Assembly (NCBI GenBank): GCA_027946365.1
Contig: JAPEUQ010000008.1
Location: 1,054,001 to 1,118,000, forward strand
Direction: 5' to 3'
DNA: 64,000 nucleotides
From: Kalmusia sp. IMI 367209
Taxonomy: Eukaryota; Ascomycota; Dothideomycetes; Pleosporales; Didymosphaeriaceae
A program made the position numbers and the translations under genes. Shown one piece after another: positions 43,889 through 55,082 of this stretch. The notes below the pieces were generated by a model. The model did not search any database. It was not told where the DNA came from and worked only from the letters and a program-made list of their open reading frames with translations. Each line of letters opens with the position of its first letter. Position 1 is the stretch's first letter.

Positions 43889-44458
43889 ATGCCCCGACAT
43901 CTACGAACAACATTCTACGCTAAAACACTCAGATCCCGTCGAAGACGACAACCAGTTTTGCTACCCCACATTCTGTTTCCCACCTCCTCATACATTGCCC
44001 TCGAAGACGGGGTCATCATTGATCCCAACGACAGTAGGGTGTCGATATATTCCGATCATTCTTTCGAGATAGAGCCTGATGACGACCATTTTTCTTTGTG
44101 CACCGACATCGAACTCGACATCAATTTGTATAACATTTTCAGTACCACCTCTCACGAAGATGGATCCCCAAATTCTCCCCAATACACCATTACCCTCGAC
44201 CCCGCCGCCAACGAACTCTCCAGCGACGCCTGCATCGAGCTCTCAGAGCCAGAATGGAGCGACGAGGATCTCATGGACGATGCGCGTCCCGGCCGTCGTA
44301 AGAGCGCGCGAGAAATGGAAGGAGGGCAGGCGTGGGACTGGGTGAAACGTGCCTGTGCAGTCGATAGCGTCGAAGCAGGATCACAGGTTGTGAACAAGGT
44401 AACGGGAGAGAGTAACGTCACGGATCATAACGCTGTGCTGCGGTCACACTTAGCATAG
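43889..44458 (+). CDS. Hypothetical acidic protein
   Basis: An intronless frame of 189 residues. It starts with an Arg-rich segment and continues into an acidic Ser/Asp-rich middle (about 50-135) with no recognised domain. It is 150 bp downstream of the HET gene on the same strand; a competing frame (43794-44072) overlaps its start. It may be a separate small gene or a remnant of a longer HET-linked protein. Support is only the length and the even codon use. Confidence 0.42.
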   Translation: MPRHLRTTFYAKTLRSRRRRQPVLLPHILFPTSSYIALEDGVIIDPNDSRVSIYSDHSFEIEPDDDHFSLCTDIELDINLYNIFSTTSHEDGSPNSPQYTITLDPAANELSSDACIELSEPEWSDEDLMDDARPGRRKSAREMEGGQAWDWVKRACAVDSVEAGSQVVNKVTGESNVTDHNAVLRSHLA

Positions 44459-45124
44459 TATAGGGAAATTGGGGGCCCCGCATTTTATTTTGCTGTACGG
44501 TCTTAGAGATGCTGTTCTCGAGACATGAGAAGCGCAAGGAGACATGAATGTAAGCGTGAAGGTTGCTTTCCACGTTGTAAGAGCCACCAATCACCACCCT
44601 TTCTTCAATATGAAAGCCCGCAGAGCCGCCTATAGGTTGTATGTACGCAGTCACGTCGATCGGAATAGTCATGGAATAATCAAAATCCAATTACGCGCTA
44701 AATGCTTCACTCGAACTCCTAGAAACGCCAAGCAAATATCCCCCATTCCTCCTCCCGAGCGTGACCTCGCCCATCACAATACAAAACAGCCAACTCCAGA
44801 CGACAACTCCAACACTTGGTCACTGTCGTATGCCGCCCACGCACCCAATCTAATACATCAAGGACTAACCCGCCGGCAGTGAGATATGACTAATAGACCA
44901 GTTCCCTTGAATCCAGCAACGAGCACGTACGTCTATAGTCTAGCACAGCGGTAACGAAAGTGGGGTATCATCGCGCGAGGGAACGCTTGACAGACAAGTG
45001 TAGTAAAACAAGAAAGCCGAAGCAAAATGATGAGAAGAAACAAGAGTGGCACCCTCGATAGAAGGTGGACAGGCTGAGGGGAGTGAGGTAAGAGCGGGAT
45101 GAAGGACGGAAAGGGGATGAGGGG
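44459..45124. other. Intergenic region
   Basis: This 666-bp stretch of convergent 3' flanks has no credible frame. A plus frame 44544-44882 lacks any signature. Confidence 0.45.
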
Positions 45125-45995
45125 TTAAACGGCATTCATCTTGTCCATCTCCACGTCCACCTGCTCCGTCTTAATCCGCTCTCCAGTCGCGTCCCGCCTC
45201 CCAATCATGCCCCAGATACTCAGGCCCGCGAGAGCGCTTCCAACCACCAGGAACACTACCATTACGCCCCGTCCCGCGACTTCGATACTGCATTGCGCAC
45301 CATAGTCGTCCCAGACCATCTCCGCACCAGGAACAGACTTGAGTTCGCAGGACCAAGTTTCGAGGTCGAAGGTTCCGATATTGTAGCGCATGCCGTCGTT
45401 AGATGATGGACGGTCGGCTTTGTTGGTGATGTACCGGACATTGAAGTGCGAAGTGGATTTGTGGGTTACGAAAATGGAAATGAGTGCGAAGAGGATGAGG
45501 ATGTTGTTGCCGAAATGGAGAAACATCATGTTGCGGCGAAAGGCGTAGGCTTGTGTCTATTGCTACGTCAGTGTTTTGCAGAAGATTGGGTATAGAAACG
45601 GTACTTACCTTCTTCCCTTGTCTCCAGTCCATGACGACGAAGGCTAGATGTGTGGTACCGACAAAAATGGAGATGGCGCCAGCCACCAGGGCAAGTTTCG
45701 CAGGCGCAGTGTACAGCATCCTTGGGAGTGCTGCCATGATGACCGACTCCGGCTCATCAGTCTTAAACTCGAAGCCTGTATCGCGATTGTCTTCGATGAA
45801 ATTAACAGTCATCGCTTTGAGCCCGATTATAGCAGCCGCAATCATGACCAGTAGAGCCAGAAGTACAGCGTAAAGCATCCGTGTGACATGGTACCGTCTT
45901 TCCGTGTAGACTGGCTGGTTGAAGACGGGCTTCTTGCCGAACCTTGCGGATATCTTGCCTAGCACTGCAGGTATCTTGATCTCCGGTCTTTTCAT
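45125..45995 (-). CDS. Four-helix membrane protein, unknown function
   Basis: Exons 45995-45609 and 45556-45125 join in phase over a 52-nt GT-AG intron (donor GTAAGT) to give 272 residues. Four hydrophobic segments at about 40-62, 98-120, 137-155 and 222-242 suggest a MARVEL- or tetraspan-like topology; a long loop between segments 3 and 4 contains two cysteines (SCEL, AQCSIE) that could pair. The N-terminal 35 residues are basic and the C-terminal tail is charged. I do not recognise a specific family. It is probably a plasma-membrane protein. Confidence 0.78.
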
Positions 45996-47499
45996 CCTGC
46001 CTAGTCCTGCTCTTTCTTACTGAGGCTTTAAGGCGTCTATCGAAGCTCCGGATGGCAGGCCGGCTGGCAGATCGAAATTAGAAAATAGATAGTGAATAGA
46101 GTTTACATTCGTCCTCGATAATAGAAGTAAGAGCGGAGCTGAAGTAAGAAATGGAGCGCTGGTGACGCAGATATGGAAGGAAAAAAGTGGGAAGAAACGG
46201 CGCCTCTAGGAGTAAGGTGGCACACGAGTTGAGTTGATATTCGCGTCGGCAGTCGGTCAAGGAATAGCATCACACAGCATGCGTGGACATTGCTCCGCAA
46301 CTGTCATCCTCGAACACGTTTGGCAATGAAGAGAAGCAGGACAGTGCCAGCGCGCCAGACGAGCGCTCGGCTTTTAATGCTGTGCTACCGGCATAGGGCT
46401 GGTTTTCGTTCCACGCTTTAACGTCATGGTGAAAATTTGGCCATTTCAGATAGCTCGACAATGCGATGGTGAGTGTTGTGCGATGGGAGTGGTCAGGCTT
46501 GCGAGACGAGACGGGTGGCGTTAGAGGTTCGTTACGCGCACTGACCAAGAGGTTTTCGCTTTGAGAGACTTTAGGTCGCAATATGAGGTGCAGCTAAGGT
46601 TAGAGCCAGACCTCAACCTTGTTTTGACAGCCTCGCGCGCAGCATGTGGGGATGGCAGGACACTTGGGTTTCCAGGTAGGGCTGGATACGTACCGGGAGT
46701 ACAGACTCCAGTCACGTGTGGTTGCCCCCACGTCTCAAACGCTCCCGTGCATGTATGATTCGAGGTAGCTTGCAGAAGTCTACACAGAACAAATTCTAAG
46801 GCATGAAGAATATTCCTCGGCTAAAAGACGGTTGGATGATCGGCAAGCGTTTGGAACAAACCTCGCGATACTCTTGATACTGATGGCGAAGATCTGAAGC
46901 ATCCCACGCCCCCACGAAGGAACAGTGCTGAGGATATCGTCTTTCCCAGGCGCCTGGTAAAATGAAGTTCAGATTCAGTAGTTCAATGCCATAAGAGACC
47001 GCACTATGAGGCTCAAGCAGGAGGTTGAGGTACAGCGGGGTCTTGTGAGCCGACGTGATATGGTGCTCGGGTACGGATAAGCAAGAGAAAGAGCCACATT
47101 TGCAAAGATGAGTACCTTTGCTTGTCTCAAAAGCCATTGCGTGGATTATGGAAGATGTGGTACGTCGTGCTGCGTGACGGTAGATGAGGTACGTCCGTCC
47201 TGTCAGGACTGCCAGCTCAAGCTCTTAGAGCAGCTGCGTGTTAACTTCAGCCGGCAATAATGAACAATGCATGATAACGGAGATTTTGACAAAGAGCCTC
47301 ATGCTCCTTTGTCAGGTAAATTGGACCAAAGGCGAGTGAAGGTGGATGAGATTTGCTGATGGGATGTGTTGGTGACCGAGCGGAAGTGACATCAGTTGTT
47401 CCTGCCTGCAGTGCCAACACGCCAACCGCGGCTCGCGTCGCTCCACAACATGAACTTGTCCATCACCACCACAACCCTCAGCGCAAGGTGCCTTCGATC
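45996..47499. other. Intergenic region between membrane protein and RTT106
   Basis: About 1.5 kb. The first part is the promoter of the membrane protein. A minus frame 47137-46796 (113 codons) has no recognisable domain and no intron structure, so I leave it as doubtful. The part just upstream of 47500 is GC-richer and likely the RTT106 promoter. Confidence 0.45.
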
Positions 47500-48936
47500 A
47501 TGGCTGCCGCGCATCCTCAGGAGGTTGATCTCGCCTTCGCCGGCAACCATGAACTGCGCAAGCGTGTACACGCTGCGATCGGTAGGCCTCACGAGCGCGT
47601 GTAGCTCCTGTACGCTGCATGAACTAATAAACTAACGGTTTGTGGCAGACCAAAACCCTACACATAGCACGCTATTTCGCGACATATCGACCTACATCCT
47701 AAACCAGGCATCGCAACCATCCAATGAGCCGGCGTCGAAAAAGCGCAAGCTCGATGAAAGCAACGATGCGCAAAACGGGGCGGCGGCGGCCAGCCTGTTC
47801 AGCGCAGCGACCAAGGCGTGGCGACAATACCCTGGTGTCAGCTTTTCCATTCCGCAGAGGAAGAAATACACATTGGAATTGGTCGACAAGAAAGATGGCG
47901 GCATACGAGCGGTAGGCGCGGATGGAAACGTAGAGTTTGGGATTGCTTGGAAGGATGTTGGTGCGCTTTGCACGCAACCCGTCTGTTTACAGAGCTGACT
48001 CTACTCTAGACCAGGTGTTCTGCCTACCGGTTCCCGAGAAAGCAAAGCGCCAGCATAATTTCATTATCCTCCCTGTACATGGTGACGGCGTGAACCCTGT
48101 ACCCGACCATCTGAAAAGCTCCCCGCCAGAGCCAATAGTATGGACGTTCGAGGAGGCGACAGGGAAGAATATTGTGGAGGGTGAGGATCCTGGGCCTGGG
48201 CCTGTGGCAGAGGCCATCCACCACTGCTTGATACAAGCTGGCACCGGGAAACAGGTCATCTTCCCAGAAGCAGACCAGTTTGAGAGCGCTATTCCGCAAA
48301 GCCATCGCAAGGGCGAAAAGGCTTATCACGTCAAAGGTCATAGAGGTAGTAAAGAAGGTACGCATTGCTATGCATTGCCATGTGTCCAACATGCTAAAAT
48401 AGGCAGGCTACCTGTTCTTCACCTCCGTCGGTATCGTATGGGGATTCAAGAAACCACTCGCCTTCTTCGATTTCGCCTCGATAAACTCTGTGTCCTACAC
48501 CAACATCCTCCGCAATACCTTCAATCTCGTCATCACAACTCAGACGGGCGATATCGAGTTCGGCATGCTCGACCAGGCTGATTATGCCGGGATCAATGAC
48601 TATGTACAGAAACACGGTCTTCAAGATGCCAGTATGGCTGCTACAAGGCGAGCACAGAAGCTCAATGTCAATCCTCCAGCGGAGAAGGCGAATGGCACAA
48701 ACGGTGCTGCAGCCGAACCAGACGATGGCTTGACAGAACTACAGAGGGCTGAACAGCAGCTTCAGGACATGGAGGATGAGGAAGACGAAGAAGAAGAGGA
48801 CTACAATCCCGGCAGCGAAGGTGAGAGTGAGGGAAGCGGCTCAGACAGCGAAGACGATGACGAAGACGGAGAAGGGTATGAAGCCGGTGAAGGTGAAGAG
48901 TATGAAGATGGCGAAGGTGAGGAGATGGAAGGTTAG
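47500..48936 (+). CDS. RTT106: Histone chaperone Rtt106
   Basis: Exons 47500-47581, 47649-47960, 48010-48357 and 48407-48936, introns of 67, 49 and 49 nt, give 423 residues. The start is chosen at [23 protein letters not shown], the N-terminal dimerisation segment of fungal Rtt106. The double pleckstrin-homology core spans about 65-315: [31 protein letters not shown], [21 protein letters not shown] and [14 protein letters not shown] are family landmarks. The C-terminal 90 residues are acidic and Ser/Glu/Asp-rich, as usual. It deposits H3-H4, preferring H3K56ac, during replication and in silencing, in the nucleus. Confidence 0.93.
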
Positions 48937-49427
48937 GAAGGCATTCCCCAGGTCACATCGGTAGATGCGCCAGATGATGGATATGTATAGGGCATGAGGA
49001 CCACTGTTGGAGCCATCTGCTTCGCAATATACTGGAGCATATGTTGGAGGATGCTTAAGCACTGTATCTCTGCGCTGTTCACTATCACTAATTCAGTATA
49101 CCCCAGGTTTCCGAATTCCATTTCCCCAGATTTGCCAAGCGCTGGTATGATTTGCCGCCATGCACAAGTAATATATTTCCAAGTACACATTCATCATCAA
49201 TCTATCCGTCTAACAGCCATACCTCTTGCCAGTCTGTCTCTCCCTATATCCCACTCTCCTCCCCAATTTCTTCACACCATCATACTGTGACCATTCAACC
49301 CTTCTCTTATTCCAGCCTTGCATTTCCCTCGCTTCCAGCGCCCGACTCTGAAACCCCCAGAGCAATGCCATAACCGGCTAAACTGCCGCCGCCACAGCCC
49401 CGGATCGCCGAAACACGCTCTCTCGCC
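48937..49427. other. Intergenic region upstream of the GT90 gene
   Basis: This 491-bp gap has a pyrimidine-rich tract (about 49190-49330) before the GT90 start, fitting a fungal leader. No gene is supported. Confidence 0.45.
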
Positions 49428-51572
49428 ATGCGTACCGCCTCTCTCGCTCTCGCGCGGCCGTCCTGGCGTGGGGTGCATGCCCTGGCTCTGGTCTCCATCC
49501 TGCTATGTGTGCTCGTCGTGTACACGACGACGTGGGGGCACACGAACACGTATCTCTCGAAGGGGATCATAAGCTGGGTCAAACCACCTTCTGCTTCGGG
49601 TACGAGCGCGCAAGATGTTGGTGGTGGAGAGGTAGGAGGGGGAGATGGGGAGGGGCATCCTATTCAGCGGTTGATGCAAGAGGCACAGAAGCGCTTCGAT
49701 GCTGTCCTCCAAGAAAATCCTACGAGTGTCGAAGATGCAGCGAAGAGGTATAGGTTGAGAAGAGGCCGACATCCACCGCCCGGGTTTGGTGCGTGGTATG
49801 CGTATGCAGCGGCGCGCGGGGCGGTCGTGCCCGAGGTGTTTTTCGACCAGGTGTATCATGACCTGGGTCCCTTTTGGGGCGTTGGCGTGGACGTGTTGCA
49901 GCGCACTGTACGGGGGTTCAGCCCGAAGATTGCGGTGAGGGAAGGGGCTGTCGAGTCAGCTGCGGATGGGAATTATGAGCGCGTGAGGCGAGTAGTGGAC
50001 ATGTTGGAAGAGCTGCGGAAGGATGGTGTGCAGATCCCGGATATGGATGTTCCGGTGAATGTGAATGATGAGGTGGCTATGCTTGTCCCGTGGGAGAGTA
50101 TGGAGACAGCGGTCGAGTTTGCGCGGAATTTTATGCCTGCGCCCAAGGACGTCGTCACGTCGTTCTCTCCGATAAGAGAAGATGAGCTGGGCGATGCGAC
50201 CTTTGACCCGCAATGGCTCGATGCGCGTCTCCGCCATAAGGCCGGTGGCGCGTTTCTTGGGCCCCGTCCTTTCTGGTCCCTCGTGCGCCCGGCGTGCCCC
50301 CCAAATTCACCGGCTCGGAAAGAGGCGCTTATGGCTGATATATGGGACCCAAGGGGCCATACGAAACCTGAACATAAGGCCGCTGCGCTATTGCCTCTGG
50401 AACCACCGGCGAATGCGTCGGAAGGGTATGTGGGCAATTGGACGGTGGCGGCAGATGTGTGTCTACAGCCAAATGCACAGGGCTTACATGGGGTCTTCGT
50501 GGCGCCCAAAAGAATGAGTGTCACGAAGAAGCTATTTCCAATGTTTTCGGGTAGTAAGATGGGAGTGTCGAACGAGGTTCTCATCCCTACCCTCCAAGAG
50601 TCAAATAAGACTTTTGCACCTATCCCGTGGACTGAAAAAGAAGGCAGGCTATACTGGCACGGCCCCGCATCCGGAGGCATGAATTCAAAGTTGAACTGGC
50701 GGCGTATGCATCGGCACCGGTTCGTTGCCATGTTCAACGCAACACACATCGAGATCGCAGAGGGTATGTTGCATGCTGGCAATGAGTCCACCGTCGGTCT
50801 AGGATATGCGGGTAATTTTAGACTGTTGCCTGCGAATGCGTATCATTTGGAGACGCAGAAGGGTGGTAGAATGGCGGAGTGGGTAAATGGCTGGGCGGAT
50901 GCCGCGTTCACTGACTTGGAATGCGATGGGCCTACCGAAGCTGGGGGTTGCGTTTATACTGATATGTTCTTCTCGAAGAAAAAGAGTGGAGAGAAAGGAA
51001 ATGGAACGCACAAGTATGCAGCTGTGCTTGATGGGGATAGCGGCGACGATGGGGGAGAGTTTGTACAAGCGCTTCAGGAAGGCAAAGCGGTGCTCAAGGC
51101 GACCCTGTACAAGCAATGGTACGACGCACGAGTCATGCCATGGGTACACTTCATCCCAATGGACTATACTTACATCGACCTATACGGTATTATGGAGTAT
51201 TTTCTTGGGACTACTGTCAAGGAAGATGCACCTGCGTTCGCCCACGCCCATGTTGAGGTCGAGGCTCATGAGCATCATTTTCATACGCCACACTGGGACA
51301 AGGAGGATGGCGAAGAAGATCAAGGAAATGAACGTAGATATGAAGAACATGAGCGAAGATCTCCTAGTGTGCACGATAGGGAAGCAGGAGCAGAAGGTGA
51401 TGCGCAAGCGCAGAAGATTGCTGAAGCAGGCCAAGATTGGGCGAACAAGGTGCTCAGGAAGGAGGATGCGCTCGTGTACATGTATCGTCTACTACTCGAG
51501 TATGCACGTGTCATCGACGAGAAGCGACATAGCCTAGGATGGATCGGTGACCTGATTGAAGAAGGAACCTGA
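49428..51572 (+). CDS. CAP10/GT90-type glycosyltransferase, type II membrane protein
   Basis: An intronless frame of 714 residues. A short cytosolic N-terminus is followed by a signal anchor at about 17-34 (VHALALVSILLCVLVVY), a stem, then a DUF821/CAP10 catalytic region (about 200-610). Landmarks are AMFNATHIEIAEG, the basic stretch SVTKKLFPMFSGSK, LLPANAYHLE, and KATLYKQWYDARVMPWVHFIPMDYTYIDLY, which matches the conserved end of GT90 domains. Cryptococcus CAP10-family members transfer xylose in capsule and glycolipid synthesis; the donor here is unknown. Its place is the Golgi lumen. The C-terminal 110 residues are His/Glu-rich then helical. Confidence 0.9.
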   Translation: MRTASLALARPSWRGVHALALVSILLCVLVVYTTTWGHTNTYLSKGIISWVKPPSASGTSAQDVGGGEVGGGDGEGHPIQRLMQEAQKRFDAVLQENPTSVEDAAKRYRLRRGRHPPPGFGAWYAYAAARGAVVPEVFFDQVYHDLGPFWGVGVDVLQRTVRGFSPKIAVREGAVESAADGNYERVRRVVDMLEELRKDGVQIPDMDVPVNVNDEVAMLVPWESMETAVEFARNFMPAPKDVVTSFSPIREDELGDATFDPQWLDARLRHKAGGAFLGPRPFWSLVRPACPPNSPARKEALMADIWDPRGHTKPEHKAAALLPLEPPANASEGYVGNWTVAADVCLQPNAQGLHGVFVAPKRMSVTKKLFPMFSGSKMGVSNEVLIPTLQESNKTFAPIPWTEKEGRLYWHGPASGGMNSKLNWRRMHRHRFVAMFNATHIEIAEGMLHAGNESTVGLGYAGNFRLLPANAYHLETQKGGRMAEWVNGWADAAFTDLECDGPTEAGGCVYTDMFFSKKKSGEKGNGTHKYAAVLDGDSGDDGGEFVQALQEGKAVLKATLYKQWYDARVMPWVHFIPMDYTYIDLYGIMEYFLGTTVKEDAPAFAHAHVEVEAHEHHFHTPHWDKEDGEEDQGNERRYEEHERRSPSVHDREAGAEGDAQAQKIAEAGQDWANKVLRKEDALVYMYRLLLEYARVIDEKRHSLGWIGDLIEEGT

Positions 51573-51780
51573 GGTCAGCGTCCAAAGGAAAGAGCAATCA
51601 GCGCTTATCTCTCAACCCAGTCTTTCATGCGCGCACTCCGTTTACGTCGACTTCGGTCCACGAAAGGACCAAAATTCCTAATTACCTACAAGATTCGTCA
51701 TCCCGGCGGACACACCTCCATCGCAGCATCGAACCGCCTACGATCGATCATCTACGCACCACACCCCCGTTCTATCTTGA

Positions 51781-52587
51781 ATGTTCCTCGTCCTGCTCTC
51801 CAGCGTCCTCTTGATCATCCTCCCCATCATTATCGTCCAATACCAGCGCTTCCTCGCCTCACTTTCGGCCCCTAGGATCCATCCTCCTAACTACCGCACG
51901 CCCTCTAAACGATGCCACTCCGAAGCAGATGGCGGCTACGACGGCGCGTCCTCAGACACCGCCTCCGAAGGTCTCAGTAACTTACGGCCCGAGCGTACAG
52001 TGACAACGACTGGATACGGGAGAAAAGAGAGTAGGAAGCCGTGGGATCCGCCGTTTCCGATGAGGGCTAGGACAGTCAGGGACCCGTATTTGATACTGCC
52101 AGGGTCGAGGGGGGAAGAATACAACACGACATCGGAAGAAGGAAAGGGAAAGGGAAAGGAGTGGGAGAGAAGATCAACGTCTCAAATTCCTCCTGGCGAG
52201 GAAGAAGGGGAGTCGCTTGCGCATGTCGGTCATCTACCCGTCACCGAACCACCTCTCGATCCCAGATCTGTGTCACCAACTCATCGCTCTCAAACGACAG
52301 AGCGGAATCCGCAGGATATATTGCAGCAAGCTCCAAAAGCGCAGGCTGTACCATACCAATCCGCACCGGCACCTGCCCCCAATGCCAAGGATAGACAGGG
52401 ATGCTTATCAATAGTCCAGATCGTTGTACTAATACTCTCTTGCATCATCTTCATCTTCGCATTCGCGATTCTAGTCGCGCATTGTTTAGCGTGGTTCGTA
52501 GTGTACAAGACGGAAGCGCGATTAGGTGAGGTGAAGAGGGGTTTGTTGCGAGGCGGAGACATGAGGGTATGTCTTTGTGCGCGATGA
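51781..52587 (+). CDS. Membrane protein with disordered middle, unknown function
   Basis: An intronless frame of 268 residues. Hydrophobic segments at about 2-21 (a signal anchor or peptide) and 215-240 (VQIVVLILSCIIFIFAFAILVAHCLAW) enclose a charged, Ser/Pro/Glu-rich, probably disordered segment. The second segment ends in a basic cytosolic-like tail. No family was recognised. It converges on the aquaporin gene with 253 bp between the stops and lies 208 bp downstream of the GT90 gene. Confidence 0.68.
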   Translation: MFLVLLSSVLLIILPIIIVQYQRFLASLSAPRIHPPNYRTPSKRCHSEADGGYDGASSDTASEGLSNLRPERTVTTTGYGRKESRKPWDPPFPMRARTVRDPYLILPGSRGEEYNTTSEEGKGKGKEWERRSTSQIPPGEEEGESLAHVGHLPVTEPPLDPRSVSPTHRSQTTERNPQDILQQAPKAQAVPYQSAPAPAPNAKDRQGCLSIVQIVVLILSCIIFIFAFAILVAHCLAWFVVYKTEARLGEVKRGLLRGGDMRVCLCAR

Positions 52588-52840
52588 GAATGAAAATCAG
52601 ACCAAAATTGTATTAATACCAAGAATGAAGGCAGAGGTATCGGCCGTTACGAATGTACGTACCCGAGTATATTGAACGGGTATCATGAAATGCCTCCGCT
52701 GAACGAGTATCATCGACCAAGATGTACCAAAAAGTTCCAAAATCACTGACGCACAACGCCGACACTTTTCCTGTACCTGGTGCAAGCATAAACAACCCGC
52801 TAGATGTGACAATATCAAGACAAACTTCGGCGGCATCACC

Positions 52841-54090
52841 TCAATGCCCTATGTTGCCCGTATGGCCTGTCCTTCCCAGATCCGATGTATTAGGCGCCGC
52901 ACCCAGCCCCGGCTGATTCGTCCGACCAGGCGAACGTTTCTCTTCTCCCGAGATTCGCTCCGCGATAGCTTCAAACCGGTCGGATCGTCCACCACTCGAC
53001 CGACTCGCGGTCCTTACTGCTTCTTCGACCGCCTGTTCAGCTGCAATCGCTGCTACGTTCGGCCTCTCAACCTGCTCCTTACTCTCCGGGTCATCAGGCG
53101 GATGGAACAACGCCGCTTCATGGTCGTCGAAGTCCTGCCCTGGATTCACCGTCTGATACTCCACACTCTTCACGATCTTGTACATTCCCCACGCCAACAA
53201 TGTCCCCATCAGCGGCCCAAACCAATAGATGTAATGGTACCCCGGGAAGTTGCGCGTAACGACGCAGGGCCCGAAGGAGCGCGTGGGATTCAGCGAACCA
53301 CCTGTGAAGAAGACGCCGACGAGCTCGGCGACGAACAAAGCGAGGCCGATGCCGATGGGGGCCAGGAAGGTGGCTTTGTGCTTCTCTGCAGCGAGCATGA
53401 AGATGGTGAAGACGAGGAGGGAGGTGAGGAACATTTCGAGGAAGACGCCGCGGGCGGGTGTGACACCGGTGCCGAGCGTTGTGCTGACGTTGAGGGGGCC
53501 TGGGAGGATGGCCTCTACCACGGCTGCAGAGCACATGCCAGCGAGCATTTGCGAGATGAAACAGAGGGCTGCTCGGGTCTTCGTTAGAGCCCCAATCAGG
53601 TAGAGACCGAGGGTGACCTAGAATTGGGTGGTTAGTTCGCACTTGCCAGGGCATGCTTCTTCGTCTGGAAAAGCTTCGGGTGAAGACAACTTACTGCTGG
53701 ATTGAATAGTCCACCGCTGACTCTGAAGAATACCCACACATTGACCATCAGGCTGAAGCCAAAGATCAAGCTGATGTATAGCAGCACACTCGTATTCGGT
53801 GCCTGAGTGATGCTGTTGTTGTTTTGCCCTGCCACTGCCGCATCACTATACGTGGCTGCTGTATTGGCAACCTGCGTGCCGCCGAATGCAAAGAAGAGAA
53901 ACATGAACGTTCCCGCGAACTCTGCGACAGCGGCCACGAACTCGTTGCGCCATTTGTTGGATATACCGTAGCGGGAAGCCTTCTGTTGTGCGGCACTGGT
54001 ATTGTGGCCATGTCTCTCGTTCGGGATGTGGCCGTTGGCGCGTCTTGGAGCACCATCTTTTTTGTGCAGTGGTAGGATGTTGCGGGCCAT
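52841..54090 (-). CDS. Aquaporin/aquaglyceroporin (MIP family)
   Basis: Exons 54090-53695 and 53617-52841 join in phase over a 77-nt GT-AG intron, giving 390 residues. A hydrophilic N-terminus (about 55) precedes six membrane segments. The first selectivity loop is NPAV (130-133), exactly at the exon junction; the second is NPTR (242-245), where the usual Ala is Thr and R245 is the pore-lining arginine. The C-terminal tail (about 120 residues) is long and disordered. The product conducts water or small neutral solutes at the plasma membrane; fungal members often cover glycerol. The start is ATG 54090, not an upstream in-frame ATG. Confidence 0.93.
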
Positions 54091-55082
54091 TATATAGAGG
54101 GCGCCACTGATGTAGCGGTACACAGATGGTAGCAACAAAGAGCTAGCGGCTCGTGTGCAGATACGCCTCGCCGTAAGAAAGGAAGAGGGAAGGAGGTGGA
54201 CAAACGACGAGAAAACCTGGAATGGAGAGCGTGTAGAAAGAAGGGTTTCGCGCTATGAAGTAGCGGACGTTCCAGCCAGAGCTCGAAGATGCATCCGGCG
54301 ACGACAGTGGCGTTCGGGTGACGCCTCAAGTGCAAAAAGCGGGACGCCATCGTATACAGCTTTCGAGGATGCACGCCCAAACAAAGAAGCCTAGGTCTAC
54401 TGGTCGACCTAACGATGACCTCATCGCTCTGTGCCTACGCGTCTGCGCACTACGCTCTTGCGGCGTCCATCAGCCGCGTAAGGCTCCACAGCTCTTCTCC
54501 CAGGCTGGTCTGACGTTTGTGGAGATGGGCGACGGCGCTGAAATCGAGGTGCCGGGTGTACCGATGTGAATGGTGGGTGCGGATGATCTGTTGACCGGTG
54601 CGCATAGCGCGATCGGCACAGGGAGAGAATTAAGGTTATCGATAAGCGAGTACGACGCTTGATGAGGTCATGGCTGGAATGGCCCCCGCGGATAGCGCAT
54701 TGAATCGATGATGCTGGGGCAGATCGTGAATATAAACCATGGGTGGGATGCCGTGGTGGTGGTGAGAATGTGCCTGGAATAAGAAAAACTGAAACCCTCA
54801 GCTCCTGCGTCCGCAGATCGTAGAGCAGCACAACATTAGAATCCACTGTCATGGATCCTGCTGATTCAATTTGTTAAAGGAATCTGAGACATCGGATATT
54901 CGAATTATCTTAGCTCAGTATCATCCTAAGCACGATTTTGGATGGGCGCCCTCTTGCTGTGGGCACCACACGATTGGACGAGCGGTTCGCACGAGGATAG
55001 AAAGTACGCAAAGCTGGTTTAAGAACATGCATACACCGTTAATCCTACTATTCGTTCATCGTGTCAGACTTGGATTGAAACT
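54091..55082. other. Intergenic region between aquaporin and CFEM receptor
   Basis: These 992 bp hold the aquaporin promoter. A minus frame 54852-54421 of 143 codons is Arg/Pro/Ser-rich and looks accidental. No other feature is seen. Confidence 0.45.

Noticed and set aside
49503..51514. Several long minus-strand and alternate-frame ORFs inside the GT90 gene
   Set aside because: They arise opposite or out of frame with a GC-rich coding exon and have no independent support.
54421..54852. 143-codon minus frame upstream of the aquaporin
   Set aside because: Arg/Pro/Ser-rich composition without motif or intron, placed in a promoter region.
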